DNA of 64,000 bases from Alteromonas sp. V450. GTDB taxonomy: Bacteria; Pseudomonadota; Gammaproteobacteria; Enterobacterales; Alteromonadaceae. Below, piece by piece: positions 20,886 to 30,195 of the stretch; positions within the stretch are counted from its first letter, which is position 1, and the number at the start of each line of letters is the position of its first letter. The stretch is taken from assembly GCF_001885075.1 (NCBI RefSeq), contig NZ_MODU01000004.1:4216001-4280000 (forward strand), given 5' to 3'. The notes beneath the pieces are model-generated. The model had not been told where the DNA came from, did no database searches, and worked only from the letters and a program-made list of their open reading frames with translations. Both the position numbers and the translations under genes were made by a program.

Positions 20886-21284
20886 ATGCCATCGCACATC
20901 CACCATATAAATTTTCTCGTACGCGATCTCGACAGAGCAACAAAAGCACTGCGCACTATCTTTTCTTCTTCTCCAATATTCGAGCCTTTGCCTCTTCGCG
21001 GCGCGAATACGGCGCGATTTGAACTTGGCGATACTTGGTTTGTATTGGTAAGTCCAACCCATGAAGAAGGGGCTATAGGTCAACTGCTTCAGCAGCAAGG
21101 TGAGGGAGTATTCCTTATATCCTTAGGCACAAATAGTATTCAAAGCTCGCTGTTGACTTACCCTCAGCTTGAAGAGACTGGCGAGCCCAGAAATGGACTT
21201 GCGAATTGGCGTGTCCAAGATGTCAATGTGGGTTACCCATTCAATGTAATTTTTCAACTCTGCGAGGAAAAAGATATTTCATAA
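20886..21284 (+). CDS. VOC (glyoxalase/dioxygenase fold) family protein
   Basis: A 132-residue protein with the vicinal-oxygen-chelate pattern: HIHHINFLVRDLDRATKAL at the N-terminus (metal His in the first strand) and the second repeat with LANWRVQDVNVGYPFNVIFQL. It could be an isomerase, lyase or small-ligand binder; short VOC proteins are hard to assign. It sits just upstream of the sigma-54 controlled catabolic operon, in the same direction, and its stop codon lies inside the predicted enhancer. Whether it belongs to that pathway is not shown. Confidence 0.65.
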   Translation: MPSHIHHINFLVRDLDRATKALRTIFSSSPIFEPLPLRGANTARFELGDTWFVLVSPTHEEGAIGQLLQQQGEGVFLISLGTNSIQSSLLTYPQLEETGEPRNGLANWRVQDVNVGYPFNVIFQLCEEKDIS

Positions 21285-21310
21285 TGAAATTCAAGCGTTT
21301 CATTGTGAAA
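21276..21310. promoter_or_regulatory. Predicted enhancer (UAS): two phased palindromes
   Basis: Two related 13-bp sites, TTTCATAATGAAA at 21277-21289 (15-bp palindrome when extended to 21276-21290) and TTTCATTGTGAAA at 21298-21310. Their centres are 21 bp apart, two helical turns, and lie about 120-145 bp upstream of the sigma-54 promoter. This is the usual arrangement for an enhancer-binding activator, here probably the PrpR-type regulator acting on its own promoter. The sites are seen directly; binding is inferred. Confidence 0.65.
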
Positions 21311-21411
21311 TAAAAATAGCTGGTTATTTTTAACTCAGTATGGCTACTATGGGTGTTTGAATATTGTACAGTCCCCGTAAAGTCTAGCATTCATTAAATG
21401 CGTTATTAAGT

Positions 21412-21427
21412 TGGCACAACCGGTGCA
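21412..21427 (+). promoter_or_regulatory. Sigma-54 (-24/-12) promoter
   Basis: TGGCACAACCGGTGCA matches the sigma-54 consensus, with GG and GC separated by exactly 10 bases (21413-21414 and 21425-21426). The expected transcription start near 21437 lies after an upstream in-frame ATG (21428), which supports translation of the regulator from 21491. It probably drives the whole nine-gene operon. Confidence 0.78.
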
Positions 21428-21490
21428 ATGTCGGAGACACCAACAATAATACGTTGCATTTCTTTGCGAGGGATACCTTGGAGAAATGCG

Positions 21491-23371
21491 ATGAAAAACA
21501 ATGACGTGAATACTGTGAAGCTAGAACAACCTCAACTGCGAATTTTGATCGTTGGCTACAATGAGTTCAGCCAGCTGGTCGCGAGTATTTTGCCAGAGTA
21601 CTTTGCACAAGCGCAGTTCAAAATCGTTGACTCTATTGTTGGAAATACTCAAGAAATACAGCAGCACATCAGCGAATTTTCACCTGATGTCGTTGTAAGT
21701 GCAGGCTCAAATGCGCGGTACTTACAATCGGCATTGTCTATTCCTGTTGTTGCAATGCGTACAACAGAGTGGGATATCTTCGCCGCTTTAGAGAAAGCAT
21801 CAAGGGTCTCCAGGCATATTCATCTTATTTCATTTGCCTCAGCGTCGTGTGCCGCTGCGTTCGCAGGCGCTCACCTTGGTGTAAGCGTGACCGAACATAT
21901 CTATCTTACGCCAGACCAAGCCAGAGAGCAGTTCCACATTGCCAGTCAATCTGCAGATGTGGCGGTGGTAGGCGCCAGCCTCGCGTGTGGCCTTGCAAAT
22001 AGCAAAGGGCTTCCTTCTTTTCTTATTTATTCGGAAAGGTCATGTCGAGCAACTATCAAAGAGGCGATATACCAAGCCCAGCAGGTGCGGTTAAGAGCAA
22101 AAGAAAGTGCGTTGGTTTCATGGCTACGTACTAAGTCTCAAACGCCAATTATCATGGTTGATGAAAGTGATGATGCATTAACACTTAATAATGCGGCTAA
22201 AGAACATTTGAACTTAAGTGCACAAGCAGAAGTTGATTTAGATGCGCTTATTCATCCAAGCGGCGGTAAGCGCGAAAGTGACGGTGAGTGCGAAATTAAC
22301 GGCGAAGAGTGGTGGTATCACCTTGATACGTTAACCGACGATAATGCGAGTAAATTTGTTTATCAGCTTTATCGAAAAAAATTACGTAAAAGTACTTCTG
22401 CCCCCACCGTGTCACCGCGTCATAAACTGGTATTTAAATCTAAAGAAATCGATGCAGTACTTCAGCAAGTAACGGCCTTCTCTGCTTCACCAAGTAATGT
22501 TTTGCTCTTTGGAGAATCTGGCACAGGTAAAGAGCTGGTGGCACGACAAATATATCAAAGAGGACCTTATGCCAAAGGTAAATTTGTCGCGCTAAACTGC
22601 AGTGCAATCCCTTCAGAACTCTTTGAAGGCGAGCTATTTGGTCACCAAGATGGTGCGTATACAGGTTCAAAGCGTGGCGGGCGTAAAGGACTCATTGAAG
22701 AGGCTGAAAACGGAGCACTATTTCTAGACGAGATTAGTGAACTTGCCCTTGATCAGCAGGCCAAATTACTTCGGTTTTTACAAGAGAGAAGTTATCGCCC
22801 TTTAGGCGGTAATCAAGAAAAAAACGTTGATTTAAAACTTATAGCAGCCTCTAACAGATCGCTTTCAGATATGGTGATTAGTGGTGAATTCAGAGAAGAC
22901 CTTTATTACCGTTTGAACGTTTTTAATATTGCGATCCCCCCGTTACGTGCTCGCCCCGATGACATTTTACACATTGCTAAATATAAACTTACCGAATTGG
23001 TATCTCGCTATCAGCTGAACATACCTTGTGAGGCCATTCTGCCTCGTCTAGAACACGCGTTTTTAGCACACGAGTGGCCCGGAAATATTCGTGAACTTGA
23101 AAACGTACTTGAGCGCGTTGTTGCTTATCTTCATACCGTCAGTGATATCGAACGCCTAACGCCAGCCTTGCCGCAAATTGCCCCTGAACTCTGTGGCTAT
23201 AAACATGCTGCGCCGGCACATAAAGGAATAATAAAAACAAAAGAAGAAGAGCTCATCTTAGCAGCGTTAGCTCGCTGGCAAGGTGATAAACGTAAAGCAG
23301 CTCAGGACTTAGGAATTAGCCCAACCACATTATGGCGAAGGCTAAAAACGATGAATCACAACAATAATTAG
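21491..23371 (+). CDS. Sigma-54-dependent activator with PrpR-type N-terminal domain
   Basis: About 626 residues. The N-terminal part resembles the PrpR N-terminal sensor (LRILIVGYNEFSQLV; DVVVSAGSNARYLQ; IPVVAMRTTEWDIFAALEKA). The central AAA+ domain has Walker A GESGTGKELVA, the sigma-54 contact GAYTGSKRGGRKG, Walker B ALFLDEISEL and the R-finger region FREDLYYRLNVFNI. The Fis-type helix-turn-helix KRKAAQDLGISPTTLWRRLK ends the protein. GGAGA precedes the ATG at 21491. Family members sense carboxylic acids such as 2-methylcitrate; here a pathway dicarboxylate is a reasonable guess. The next gene begins 14 bp after the stop. Confidence 0.9.
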   Translation: MKNNDVNTVKLEQPQLRILIVGYNEFSQLVASILPEYFAQAQFKIVDSIVGNTQEIQQHISEFSPDVVVSAGSNARYLQSALSIPVVAMRTTEWDIFAALEKASRVSRHIHLISFASASCAAAFAGAHLGVSVTEHIYLTPDQAREQFHIASQSADVAVVGASLACGLANSKGLPSFLIYSERSCRATIKEAIYQAQQVRLRAKESALVSWLRTKSQTPIIMVDESDDALTLNNAAKEHLNLSAQAEVDLDALIHPSGGKRESDGECEINGEEWWYHLDTLTDDNASKFVYQLYRKKLRKSTSAPTVSPRHKLVFKSKEIDAVLQQVTAFSASPSNVLLFGESGTGKELVARQIYQRGPYAKGKFVALNCSAIPSELFEGELFGHQDGAYTGSKRGGRKGLIEEAENGALFLDEISELALDQQAKLLRFLQERSYRPLGGNQEKNVDLKLIAASNRSLSDMVISGEFREDLYYRLNVFNIAIPPLRARPDDILHIAKYKLTELVSRYQLNIPCEAILPRLEHAFLAHEWPGNIRELENVLERVVAYLHTVSDIERLTPALPQIAPELCGYKHAAPAHKGIIKTKEEELILAALARWQGDKRKAAQDLGISPTTLWRRLKTMNHNNN

Positions 23372-23385
23372 TGTTCGGAGGCAAC

Positions 23386-25962
23386 ATGCACACCACGAAA
23401 AACAGTTACGTGGCACTACAGGTATCGCTGGCTTTAGCAACAGGAGGCGTATCAGCGACGGCGTTTGGTCAACAAGAGGCGCAAGCTGATACAGAGATGG
23501 TGGAAATCATCAGTATTTCTAGGAAACGACCCGAAAGTATCCAAGAAGTGCCTATTGCCGTTACCGCGCTATCGGCGCGAGAGTTGGAAGCCGCTGGTGT
23601 AGAGCGTTCGGCTGACTTCGTTAGCTTGATACCGAACGTGAGTATTGTAGATTCTGCTAATGTGGGCGATACACAGGTCAATATTCGCGGCATTATTTCT
23701 ACTCGCGATGCTGAATCTACTTTTGCGTATGTGGTGGATGGTGTTCTTCAAACTAACCCTAATAGTTTTAACGAAAGCTTAACTGATATAGCCCAAATTG
23801 AGGTTCTCAAAGGTCCGCAAGGGGCTTTATACGGCCGTAATGCAGTAGCAGGTGCCATATTAGTAACAACTGAAAAGCCTTCCGACATTGTTGAGGCAAG
23901 AATAGAAGGTGGTATTGGTAATAACAATACGCAGCGTTACTCGGGTATGCTTACAGGCCCATTGGCTGACAATGTATTTGGGCGGGTAGTGGTCTCTCAC
24001 TCTACTACCGATGGATTTTACGAAAATGTTTTTTTGAACCGAGATGACGTCGTAGATTTCCTTGAAGATACGTCGGTCAAAACCCGCCTTATTTGGGAAG
24101 CAACCGATGATATCACTTACGATTTTCGTGGCTCATATAGTGAAGTGAGTGGCGGCGCAATAAACTTTAACGCAGTGTTCGCTTTACCCAGTTTTGTAGA
24201 AGATTTTGGTCAACAGGCATTTTTTGCTGATGTAAATGATCATGATTTCATATTTGCATTCAATGTTCCGGGTGAAAACGAACAAGAAACTACCGAGCTG
24301 TCACTGAAAGTGGACTGGAAAGGCGACGCTTTCGATGTCACCGGTGTTGTTGCTTACAATAATCTAGAAGAGTATTTACTTTCAGATGGCACAAGCGCGT
24401 CGTTTTACGGTTACGAGGTTACCGCGCAGTGTCAAGCTGATAGAGCAACCCTTAACAACTTACCTACCGATTTTGGTGGTGCAGGTCGAAGTGACTTATT
24501 CGGTGACTTCTTGTCACCATTCGTTGTACTTCCCCCAGGACAGGACTTTCAGGGCGTTTACGGCCCGTATACCGCTACCTCTTGTGATGGTTATCAATTT
24601 CAAGAGCGCAGTCAAAGAGACTACAGCGGCGAACTGAGGTTTACATCAAACGATACTGATGCTCCGCTGCAGTGGATTGCAGGTGTTTACATCGCGGATA
24701 TCGAACGCGATGTGGTTGTTGCGTACGGGGCTGACCTAGGCCAAGGGTTCTTGCGTCAAGCATATGTGCCCGCCGATGGGCCAAACCCTACCGATTTGTT
24801 GTTTAACGACACGTTTTCGACCACGGTTTTATCTGGTTTTGGGCAGCTAGAGTATGACATTACACCTGATTGGGAAATTTCCTTTGCACTTAGATACGAT
24901 AATGAAGCTCGTGAAGTATCTAATAACGTGCCCAATGTTTCAGCGTCTGGTTTCAACGTAAATACCATCGTTAACGGCGTAGTTGGGCCAATCAATCCAG
25001 CCTTTAACGCAAACCCTAACGGGGTTCCAGACAGAGAGCAAAGCTTCAGTCAATGGCAGCCGAAACTTACGTTAAGCTATGAAGCTTCAGAGGCAGTGAA
25101 CCTTTATGCCAGCTATGGTGTAGGTTTTCGAAGCGGTGGGTTTAACTCTATCGGAACCGAAGCAACCTTGGACTTCTGGTTCAATGCAAGCGGTGCAGGT
25201 ACGCCCGGCGATGCCGTTAACGCAGAGCTTTTAGTGCCTGACAACTATGACAAAGAAGTGACCACAAGCCTAGAGTTTGGAAGTAAAGGCGTCTTCTTGG
25301 ACAACCGTTTAAAACTCAATGCAGCTGTTTTTCACACCAAAGTTGAAGATAACCAGTTTTTTGAATTTTTTGCTGGTCCGTTCGGTTTACTTCGTGCAGT
25401 AACAACCATTGATGAACTAGAAATATCTGGCGTTGAATTGGACGTTGACTATCGTGTAACGGACAGCCTTCGCTTATTTGGTGGCGCAGGGTTTATCGAT
25501 AGTGAGATTGTAGAGAATAAGCATCGCCCATTATCTGAGGGCAATGAAGCACCACAAACGCCAGACGTATCGTATACGTTGGGCGTATCTTACGACACAG
25601 AAGTAACCAATACGCTAATGCTTTCGACTCGCATTGATTATCAGTATGTTGGTGAAACGCATTTCCATACTTTACAGGGTGAACAGACCCCCACTATTTG
25701 GGATTTCTTTGGCACCTTGGGTGGCGGTGTTCCTCCTGGCCCTCATTCGCAAGATTTCAGTAACGCCAAACGTGACGCTTACAGCACGGTCAATGCACGA
25801 ATTACCTTAGCTGCAGAGATGTGGAGTGTAGCGCTGTGGGGCAAAAACTTAACTGACGAGCAGTATCTTCAAGAAGTTATTCCAGCCCCTGAATTTGGTG
25901 GCTCGTTTATACACCCGTCTGCGCTACGTGCTTACGGTATTGATTTCACGTTGAACTTTTAA
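23386..25962 (+). CDS. TonB-dependent outer-membrane receptor
   Basis: About 858 residues with a signal peptide ending near ATAFGQQ, then a TonB-box-like EMVEIISISRKR, a plug domain (ESIQEVPIAVTALSARELEAAG; IEVLKGPQGALYGRNAVAGAI) and a 22-strand-type barrel ending GIDFTLNF with a terminal Phe. ATG 23386 has GGAGG upstream; a GTG at 23371 is less likely. It belongs to the marine/sphingomonad-type receptors that often sit in catabolic operons. Position in this operon suggests import of the pathway substrate rather than iron. Confidence 0.93.
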   Translation: MHTTKNSYVALQVSLALATGGVSATAFGQQEAQADTEMVEIISISRKRPESIQEVPIAVTALSARELEAAGVERSADFVSLIPNVSIVDSANVGDTQVNIRGIISTRDAESTFAYVVDGVLQTNPNSFNESLTDIAQIEVLKGPQGALYGRNAVAGAILVTTEKPSDIVEARIEGGIGNNNTQRYSGMLTGPLADNVFGRVVVSHSTTDGFYENVFLNRDDVVDFLEDTSVKTRLIWEATDDITYDFRGSYSEVSGGAINFNAVFALPSFVEDFGQQAFFADVNDHDFIFAFNVPGENEQETTELSLKVDWKGDAFDVTGVVAYNNLEEYLLSDGTSASFYGYEVTAQCQADRATLNNLPTDFGGAGRSDLFGDFLSPFVVLPPGQDFQGVYGPYTATSCDGYQFQERSQRDYSGELRFTSNDTDAPLQWIAGVYIADIERDVVVAYGADLGQGFLRQAYVPADGPNPTDLLFNDTFSTTVLSGFGQLEYDITPDWEISFALRYDNEAREVSNNVPNVSASGFNVNTIVNGVVGPINPAFNANPNGVPDREQSFSQWQPKLTLSYEASEAVNLYASYGVGFRSGGFNSIGTEATLDFWFNASGAGTPGDAVNAELLVPDNYDKEVTTSLEFGSKGVFLDNRLKLNAAVFHTKVEDNQFFEFFAGPFGLLRAVTTIDELEISGVELDVDYRVTDSLRLFGGAGFIDSEIVENKHRPLSEGNEAPQTPDVSYTLGVSYDTEVTNTLMLSTRIDYQYVGETHFHTLQGEQTPTIWDFFGTLGGGVPPGPHSQDFSNAKRDAYSTVNARITLAAEMWSVALWGKNLTDEQYLQEVIPAPEFGGSFIHPSALRAYGIDFTLNF

Positions 25963-26001
25963 GTTGCTGAATTAATTGTACTTTGCATTTAGGAAGTTTG
26001 T

Positions 26002-27201
26002 ATGAATAAACCATTATCAGGTATCACAGTGATTGACCTTACCCATATGCTGTCTGGTCCATACTGTGGAATGATCTTAGCCGATTTAGGCGCTGAGACA
26101 ATTAAAGTGGAGCCGCTGCAAGGCGAGGGGACCAGAAAGTTGCTAGCCACCGACCCAGACAATTCTTTGGACGGTATGGGTGCCTATTTCATTACCCTGA
26201 ATCGCAACAAAAAAAGTGTGTGCATTGACCTTAAATCCGATGAAGGGTTACAGGTTTTTTATGAACTCGTTGAAAAGGCTGATGTAGTTGTAAACAACTT
26301 TGGCGCCGGCGTACCGTCGCGTTTAAAAATTGATTACGCGCATTTAAGTAAGGTGAACCCCAAAATTATCACCTGCTCAATAACCGGGTTTGGCAGTAAT
26401 GGCCCCAACTTCAAACGCCCAGCGTTTGATCAAGTAGCCCAAGCCACTGGTGGAGGCATGTCAATTACTGGAACTGATCCTGAACATCCGGTGCGAGCCG
26501 GAATACCAATCGGCGACCTCGGAGGCGGCATGTTTGCTGTCATGGGGATTCAAGCCGCCATTATTGAACGTCAGAAAAGTGGGATGGGGCAAGATGTGGA
26601 TATATCGATGCTTGATTGCCAAATTTCGTTACTTAACTATATGGCAACGATGTACTTTTTATCAAATAAGGATCCGTTTCCCATTGGTAATTCACATTTT
26701 GTGCACGTGCCCTACAACACTTACAAAACCGCTGACGGATTTATTGTCATTGCGGTAATCACTGACAATTTTTGGCAAAACTTAAAAACCGTTGTAAACA
26801 TTGAAGCGTTTGACGTACCCGAGTTTGATACCCAGCCCGGACGATGGGCCAAAAAAGACATGATTGACGAGACGTTAAATACCGCGCTTCAAGCACAAAC
26901 CTCGGAATATTGGTTAACGCGATTAGAAGCGGCGCGCATTCCTTGTGCACCAGTTAATACGTTCTCTCAAGCGTTAAGTGATGAACAAGTGAAGCACCGA
27001 AATATGGTGGTTGAACTGACGTCTGGTGAAGGCAATAAAACGAAAGGGCCTGGCAATCCTATTAAGTTTTCTCGCACAACAGCAGAAGCGTTTACTCCTG
27101 CACCTAATATTGGTGAACATACCCAAGACGTATTAACAAATTTAGTGGGCTTGTCGCCGGATACACTGCAACGCCTCTATGATTTGAAGGTGGTGCGCTA
27201 A
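26002..27201 (+). CDS. Type III (CaiB/BaiF) CoA-transferase
   Basis: A 399-residue family III CoA-transferase. The N-terminus GITVIDLTHMLSGPYCGMILADLGAETIKVEP is typical, and Asp172 in IPIGDLGGGMFAVMG aligns with the catalytic aspartate that forms the acyl-anhydride/CoA-thioester intermediate. Characterised relatives move CoA between succinyl-CoA and acids such as citramalate, oxalate or carnitine. In this operon it likely activates a hydroxy-dicarboxylate for the adjacent lyase. Its stop overlaps the next start (TAATG). Confidence 0.93.
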   Translation: MNKPLSGITVIDLTHMLSGPYCGMILADLGAETIKVEPLQGEGTRKLLATDPDNSLDGMGAYFITLNRNKKSVCIDLKSDEGLQVFYELVEKADVVVNNFGAGVPSRLKIDYAHLSKVNPKIITCSITGFGSNGPNFKRPAFDQVAQATGGGMSITGTDPEHPVRAGIPIGDLGGGMFAVMGIQAAIIERQKSGMGQDVDISMLDCQISLLNYMATMYFLSNKDPFPIGNSHFVHVPYNTYKTADGFIVIAVITDNFWQNLKTVVNIEAFDVPEFDTQPGRWAKKDMIDETLNTALQAQTSEYWLTRLEAARIPCAPVNTFSQALSDEQVKHRNMVVELTSGEGNKTKGPGNPIKFSRTTAEAFTPAPNIGEHTQDVLTNLVGLSPDTLQRLYDLKVVR

Positions 27202-28115
27202 TGTCGACGAAAGACAAAATCATTATTAATGACGTGGGGCCAAGAGATGGTTTGCAAAACCAGAAAAAACACCTCTCTGTTGAAGAGCGGTTATCACTCA
27301 TAAATGCGCTTGTTAACGCGGGGCTTCCCGCTATTGAAGTTGGGGCATTTGTATCACCTAAAGCGGTTCCCGCAATGGCTGGTACCGACGAGATAATGCG
27401 TCGCTTATCTCGCAACGACAGCGTGGCTTATTCGGTACTTATCCCGAATGAGCGAGGCTTTCAAATGGGTGTAGAGCTAGATGTTCCTTTAATGTCTTTA
27501 GTTGTTGCAGCAAGCTCAACCATGAACGAAAAGAACATTCGAATGAACACAGCGCAAGCACTGTCAATGTCATCTGACGTTCTGACGTCTGCGGTGCAAT
27601 TTCAGCGAAACGTACAGGCATATGTTGCAACGGCATGGGAGTGCCCGTTTGAAGGGCCAGTAAATAGTGACAGTGTACTTAAGGTAAGTGAAGCGCTGCT
27701 TAACGCTGGTGCATCGCACATTGTGATTGCCGATACTATTGGTGCCGCATCTCCTGATGCAGTATTTACCTTGATGCAAACATTAGTCAGTGAGTTTGGC
27801 GCCAATAAGCTTTCTTGCCATTTTCACGACACTCGCGCAATGGGCGTAGCCAATGTTTATGCCGCGATAGAAGCCGGTATTCGCCAATTTGACGCATCGA
27901 TAGCAGGGCTAGGAGGATGCCCTTTTGCACCTGGCGCAACCGGCAATGTTGCCACTGAAGACGTTGTGCTTATGGTTGAGCAAATGGGGTTTGATACTGG
28001 AATAACAATGGGCGCTTTACTAGAGGCGGCCAATCTGGCGATAGCATTAACAGGTACAGCACGAGGTGGTCACGCTAAAACCTGGTTAGAACAACAAGAA
28101 CAGAAAAGGGGATAG
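27201..28115 (+). CDS. HMG-CoA lyase-type (DRE-TIM) acyl-CoA lyase
   Basis: A 304-residue lyase of the HMG-CoA lyase family. Catalytic and metal residues are visible: Arg15-Asp16 in DVGPRDGLQNQ, His207 and His209 in CHFHDTRAMG, Cys240 in GLGGCPFAPGATGN and the following Asn249. The family performs retro-Claisen cleavage of 3-hydroxy-acyl-CoA. Next to a CoA-transferase and a LeuCD-type hydratase, the substrate may be a citramalyl-CoA or alkylmalyl-CoA rather than HMG-CoA (inference). Confidence 0.9.
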   Translation: MSTKDKIIINDVGPRDGLQNQKKHLSVEERLSLINALVNAGLPAIEVGAFVSPKAVPAMAGTDEIMRRLSRNDSVAYSVLIPNERGFQMGVELDVPLMSLVVAASSTMNEKNIRMNTAQALSMSSDVLTSAVQFQRNVQAYVATAWECPFEGPVNSDSVLKVSEALLNAGASHIVIADTIGAASPDAVFTLMQTLVSEFGANKLSCHFHDTRAMGVANVYAAIEAGIRQFDASIAGLGGCPFAPGATGNVATEDVVLMVEQMGFDTGITMGALLEAANLAIALTGTARGGHAKTWLEQQEQKRG

Positions 28116-28117
28116 AA

Positions 28118-30187
28118 ATGAGTTATCGATTAGGCGTGGACGTGGGGGGAACCTTCACTGACCTGTTATTGATTAACGAGGCATCTGGGGAGACATTTAC
28201 TGCCAAGGTGCCATCGACACCGCACGACTCATCTGTTGGCGTACTTAATGGCATCGCCAGAATTTGTGAAGAATCGGGCGTTGATGTGACCAATATTGCG
28301 CGCGTTATGCACGGGACGACAGTGGCAACAAATGCAGTACTAACCGGTAAAGGTGCAAAAGTTGCGTTAGTCACGACCAAAGGCTACAAACAAGTACTAC
28401 AAGTTGCCCGCTCATTTTGCCCCGGTGGATTGGGTGGTTGGGTGAGCTATGTGAAAAAGCCCTTGCTTGCGCCCCTTGAGCTTACAGTAGAAGCGAGCGA
28501 GCGGATGGGGGCTGATGGTGAAGTTGTGCAGCCACTTGACACTCAGCAGCTTAAAGAGCAGTTACTTGCACTTAAAGCGAAAGGAGGCTTCACTGCGCTA
28601 ACGATTTCGTTTATCAACGCTTACGTTAATGGCGAAAATGAGCGTGCAGCAAGAACGCTTGCGCAAGATATCTTTCCCGATATGCCTATTTCAATTTCTT
28701 CTGATGTTGTGCCTGAGCTACAAGAGTATGAAAGAACAGAAACAACAGTGGTGAACAGCTATGTTCGCCCCGAAGTTGCGAAGTATGTTGATAATCTTTA
28801 CGCCGCACTTACCGAGAGAATGGGGGAAGATACTCACTTGTCTATTCTGCGATCTGACGGTGGACTCGCATCAGCGCGTTCGGCGGCAGAAAGCCCGGTT
28901 AATTTGTTGATGTCAGGACCTGCTGGCGGCGTGGCAGGCGCAATTCACTTCTGTAAGCAGGGCGGTTACCACAATATTCTAACTTTTGATATGGGCGGCA
29001 CTTCAACCGACGTTGCGCTTATCCAAAACTCCACGGCAAGAGTGCGCAGGGAAACCCGAGTAGGCGACGTGACGGTACGTGCACCTTCTGTAGATGTTCG
29101 CACTGTTGGCGCAGGAGGTGGTTCGATTGCCTTTGTACCTGAGTTGACCAAAGCATTGCGTGTGGGGCCCGAATCTGCTGGAGCGAAGCCTGGCCCCGCT
29201 GCTTATATGAAAGGGGGAGAGGAGCCAACAGTATGTGACGCCAATGTCGTGCTAGGTTACTTACCTTCCGACGTTCAGCTTGGCGGCAAAATGGCTATTA
29301 ATAAAGATGCAGCGGTTGCCGCGGTTAAAAAAGTGGCAGATGCAATGGAAATATCGGTAGAAGAAGCCGCTGAAGGAATTATAAAAATCGCCAATGAAGC
29401 GATGTTTGGGGCACTGCGCTTAGTGTCGGTGGAGCAGGGGTTTGACCCAAGAGACTTTGCGCTAGTTGGGTTTGGCGGTGCGGGACCTTTGCATGCTAAT
29501 GCACTGGGTATTTTAACCCAAGCGTGGCCAGCTATTATTCCACCAGGGCCCGGAGTGCTGTGCGCCTATGGCGATGCAACGACGCAGGTAAGAGACGAAG
29601 CGTCTCAAACCTTGGTGTCGCTAATTGATAATTTAACCGAAGATAATTTCAAAGACGTTTTAGCTAGCTTAGCGGAAAAAGCGTCTTCAACACTCATGGC
29701 AGACGGCATTGCTAAAGAGGATCAGCACATTACGTTTGAAGCGGATGTGCGTTACACCGGTCAAGCTTTCCAGCTTTGTGTTCCCTTTAGTCAGGATGAC
29801 CTGCACAACCAAGGGCTTGAATTACTTAAACAGCATTTCGATGCCGAGCATACGCAGTTGTTTACTTTCGCGCTTGATGACGGACATGAAATCGTTATGG
29901 TACGCGCAATTGCAACCGCTAAAAGTACAGCGTTACCTTCACCTCCGCCAGTAGACAGCCGGTATACACTGGAAGACAGTAAAATAGCAGATAGCGAGAT
30001 TTACTACGAAGGTGAGTATCACAAAGCTGCTATATACGAGCGCAGTAAGCTTCATGCACAACTTGCCGTTTCAGGCCCTGCCATAATCAGTGAAATGGAT
30101 TCTACCACCGTCATTTTGCCCGGCTATATCGCCAGCATTGATGATATCGGTAATTTGCTTATCAACCCACAAAGCACGGGTAACTAG
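28118..30187 (+). CDS. Hydantoinase/oxoprolinase family subunit A (HyuA-like)
   Basis: A 689-residue ATP-binding subunit. N-terminal ASKHA-type motif YRLGVDVGGTFTDLLLI, then MHGTTVATNAVL; in the middle the second phosphate motif ILTFDMGGTSTDVALI and ADVRTVGAGGGSIAF-like segment; GFGGAGPLHA follows. The family couples ATP hydrolysis to opening of cyclic amides (5-oxoproline, hydantoins, N-methylhydantoin, caprolactam) or to carboxylation in acetone/acetophenone carboxylases. Two-subunit organisation without extra carboxylase subunits favours a cyclic amide hydrolase. Confidence 0.9.
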   Translation: MSYRLGVDVGGTFTDLLLINEASGETFTAKVPSTPHDSSVGVLNGIARICEESGVDVTNIARVMHGTTVATNAVLTGKGAKVALVTTKGYKQVLQVARSFCPGGLGGWVSYVKKPLLAPLELTVEASERMGADGEVVQPLDTQQLKEQLLALKAKGGFTALTISFINAYVNGENERAARTLAQDIFPDMPISISSDVVPELQEYERTETTVVNSYVRPEVAKYVDNLYAALTERMGEDTHLSILRSDGGLASARSAAESPVNLLMSGPAGGVAGAIHFCKQGGYHNILTFDMGGTSTDVALIQNSTARVRRETRVGDVTVRAPSVDVRTVGAGGGSIAFVPELTKALRVGPESAGAKPGPAAYMKGGEEPTVCDANVVLGYLPSDVQLGGKMAINKDAAVAAVKKVADAMEISVEEAAEGIIKIANEAMFGALRLVSVEQGFDPRDFALVGFGGAGPLHANALGILTQAWPAIIPPGPGVLCAYGDATTQVRDEASQTLVSLIDNLTEDNFKDVLASLAEKASSTLMADGIAKEDQHITFEADVRYTGQAFQLCVPFSQDDLHNQGLELLKQHFDAEHTQLFTFALDDGHEIVMVRAIATAKSTALPSPPPVDSRYTLEDSKIADSEIYYEGEYHKAAIYERSKLHAQLAVSGPAIISEMDSTTVILPGYIASIDDIGNLLINPQSTGN

Positions 30188-30195
30188 GAGGATTT

